NCBI RefSeq assembly: GCF_007679345.1
Contig: NZ_VEGH01000014.1
Location: 62,001-126,000, forward strand
Length of the DNA: 64,000 nt
Direction: 5' to 3'
Source: Cellulosimicrobium cellulans
GTDB taxonomy: Bacteria > Actinomycetota > Actinomycetes > Actinomycetales > Cellulomonadaceae
Shown: positions 62,762 to 64,000 of the stretch, one piece after another
Numbering within the stretch: the stretch's first letter is position 1
Layout of the letters: each line of letters opens with the position of its first letter
Translations under genes and position numbers: made by a program
Notes under the pieces: generated by a model
What the model saw: only the letters and a program-made list of their open reading frames with translations
What the model was told of the DNA's origin: nothing
The model's database searches: none

Positions 62762-64000
62762 TCAGGCCCCCTTGGCGGCGCGGAAGCCGGCGTCGAGGTC
62801 GGCGAGGATGTCCTCGATCCCCTCCAGGCCGACGGAGAGCCGGACCAGCCCGGGCGTGACGCCGGACAGCGCCTGCTCCTCGGGCGTCAGCTGGCTGTGC
62901 GTGGTCGAGGCCGGGTGGATGACCAGCGAGCGGACGTCGCCGATGTTCGCGACGTTGGAGTGCAGCTCCAGCGCCGAGACGAACGCCTGGCCCGCGGCGG
63001 CCCCGCCCTCGACCTCGAACGCGAGGACCGCGCCGGTGCCGTTCGGGCCGTACTTGCGGCCGAGCTCGTACTGCGGGTGCGACGGCAGGCCGGCGTAGGT
63101 CACCGACAGCACGTCGTCCCGGGCCTCCAGCCACTCGGCGACCTTCTGGGCGTTGGCGACGTGCCGCTCGACCCGCAGCGACAGCGTCTCCAGGCCCTGG
63201 GCGATGAGGAACGCGTTGAACGGGCTGATCGCCGCCCCGAGGTCGCGGAGCAGCTGCACCCGCGCGCGCAGCACGTAGGAGAGGTTGACCCCGAACGCCC
63301 CGTCCTTCCCGAGGTCCCGCGCGAACACCAGGCCGTCGTAGGACGGGTCGGGCGTGTTGAACGAGGGATAGCGCTCGGGATCGGCGCCGTAGTCGAACGT
63401 GCCGCCGTCGACGATCACGCCGCCGATGGCCGCGCCGTGCCCGCCGAGGTACTTGGTCGCCGAGTGCACGACGACGTCCGCGCCCCACTCCAGCGGCCGG
63501 ATCAGGTACGGCGTCGGGACGGTGTTGTCGACGATCAGCGGGACGCCGGCCTCGTGGGCGACGCCGGCGACGGTCTCGATGTCGAGGACGTCCTGCTTCG
63601 GGTTCGGCACCGTCTCCGCGAAGAAGGCCTTGGTGTTCGGGCGGACCGCGTCGCGCCACGCCTGCGGGTCGTGCGGGTCGGTGACGAACGTCGTCTCGAT
63701 GCCGAACCGGGGGAGCGTGTGGTGCAGCAGGTTGTAGGTGCCGCCGTACAGGCTCGGGCTGGCGACGACGTGGCTGCCGGCCTCGGCGATGTTGAGGATC
63801 GCGTACGTCTCGGCGGCCTGGCCGGACGCGAGCAGCAGCGCGCCGACGCCGCCCTCGAGCGAGGCGATCCGGTCCTCGACGGCCTGGACGGTGGGGTTGC
63901 CGATCCGGGTGTAGATCGGGCCGAGGTCCTTGAGCGCGAACCGGTCGGCGGCGACGCCGGCGTCGGGGAACACGTAGGACGTGGTCTGGTAGATCGGCAG
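62762..64000 (-). CDS. metY: O-acetylhomoserine aminocarboxypropyltransferase/sulfhydrylase (5' part missing)
   Basis: 413 codons are visible and the start lies beyond the window end. The protein is a fold type I PLP enzyme of the Cys/Met metabolism family. It contains YTRIGNPTVQAVEDRIASLEGG, the PLP Lys in HSATKYLGGHGAAIGG, and a conserved QLTPEEQALSGV near the end. With metX it makes homocysteine from O-acetylhomoserine and sulfide. Any riboswitch would be upstream, outside this window. Confidence 0.95.
   Translation of the reverse strand: MPIYQTTSYVFPDAGVAADRFALKDLGPIYTRIGNPTVQAVEDRIASLEGGVGALLLASGQAAETYAILNIAEAGSHVVASPSLYGGTYNLLHHTLPRFGIETTFVTDPHDPQAWRDAVRPNTKAFFAETVPNPKQDVLDIETVAGVAHEAGVPLIVDNTVPTPYLIRPLEWGADVVVHSATKYLGGHGAAIGGVIVDGGTFDYGADPERYPSFNTPDPSYDGLVFARDLGKDGAFGVNLSYVLRARVQLLRDLGAAISPFNAFLIAQGLETLSLRVERHVANAQKVAEWLEARDDVLSVTYAGLPSHPQYELGRKYGPNGTGAVLAFEVEGGAAAGQAFVSALELHSNVANIGDVRSLVIHPASTTHSQLTPEEQALSGVTPGLVRLSVGLEGIEDILADLDAGFRAAKGA

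Overview
The window is chromosomal DNA from a very high-GC actinobacterium. Many genes start with GTG, intergenic gaps are short, and many neighbours overlap by 1 to 4 bases (GTGA or ATGA). Markers include an ESX-type type VII secretion locus, a DUF4383 protein, a mycothiol-dependent maleylpyruvate isomerase-like protein, a LAxTG sortase substrate, and the actinobacterial order tRNA-Thr, tRNA-Met, rpmG, hadA, hadB ... tRNA-Trp, secE, nusG, rplK, rplA. A Micrococcales member, perhaps Cellulomonadaceae, is my best inference; no rRNA is present to confirm it. I saw no IS element, prophage or CRISPR array.

Layout. 1-4654: end of nuoL, nuoM, nuoN, a strong terminator hairpin and a polyprenyl diphosphate synthase (respiratory chain and quinone tail). 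4682-23116: a large type VII secretion locus. It holds eccC, two different eccD genes, eccB, two WXG100 genes, two mycosin proteases, a long Gly/Ser-rich EspB/PPE-like candidate substrate, a small coiled-coil protein and two zinc ribbon-RDD-FHA paralogues. No eccE or eccA is visible. 23162-29391: rarD, fprA, a polar amino-acid ABC importer and htpX. 29468-32710: a tightly overlapping four-gene unit that looks like a type VII lipase effector module: WXG-like partner, EspG-like candidate chaperone, lipase with its own WxG and YxxxD signals, and lipoprotein. 32874-40462: yajQ, three tRNAs, rpmG, hadA, hadB, a LacI regulator with two operators and two MFS paralogues, and murB. 40530-46757: an adenosine deaminase-family gene, an ABC-2 exporter co-transcribed with a two-component system, and an aminotransferase. 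46789-52232: a large LuxR-type ATPase regulator and a three-gene surface-protein operon with two paralogous proteins around a four-Ig-domain protein. 52574-55290: tRNA-Trp, secE, nusG, rplK, rplA. 55544-64000: small membrane proteins, a thiamine-binding-type protein, a RAMA-domain protein, an alpha/beta hydrolase, a zinc-free-type MDR reductase, a DinB-like protein, metX and the 3' part of metY.

Most distinctive features. The secretion core and the separate lipase module fit together: the core is the export machine and the lipase unit a candidate antibacterial or membrane-active cargo with a lipoprotein as putative immunity protein. Long palindromic or repeated DNA elements also sit just 3' of genes. 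They include a 72-bp element present twice in the same orientation relative to the upstream gene (6485 and 41633) and a 56 to 60-bp GGATCC-centred palindrome present twice (25749 and 61393).
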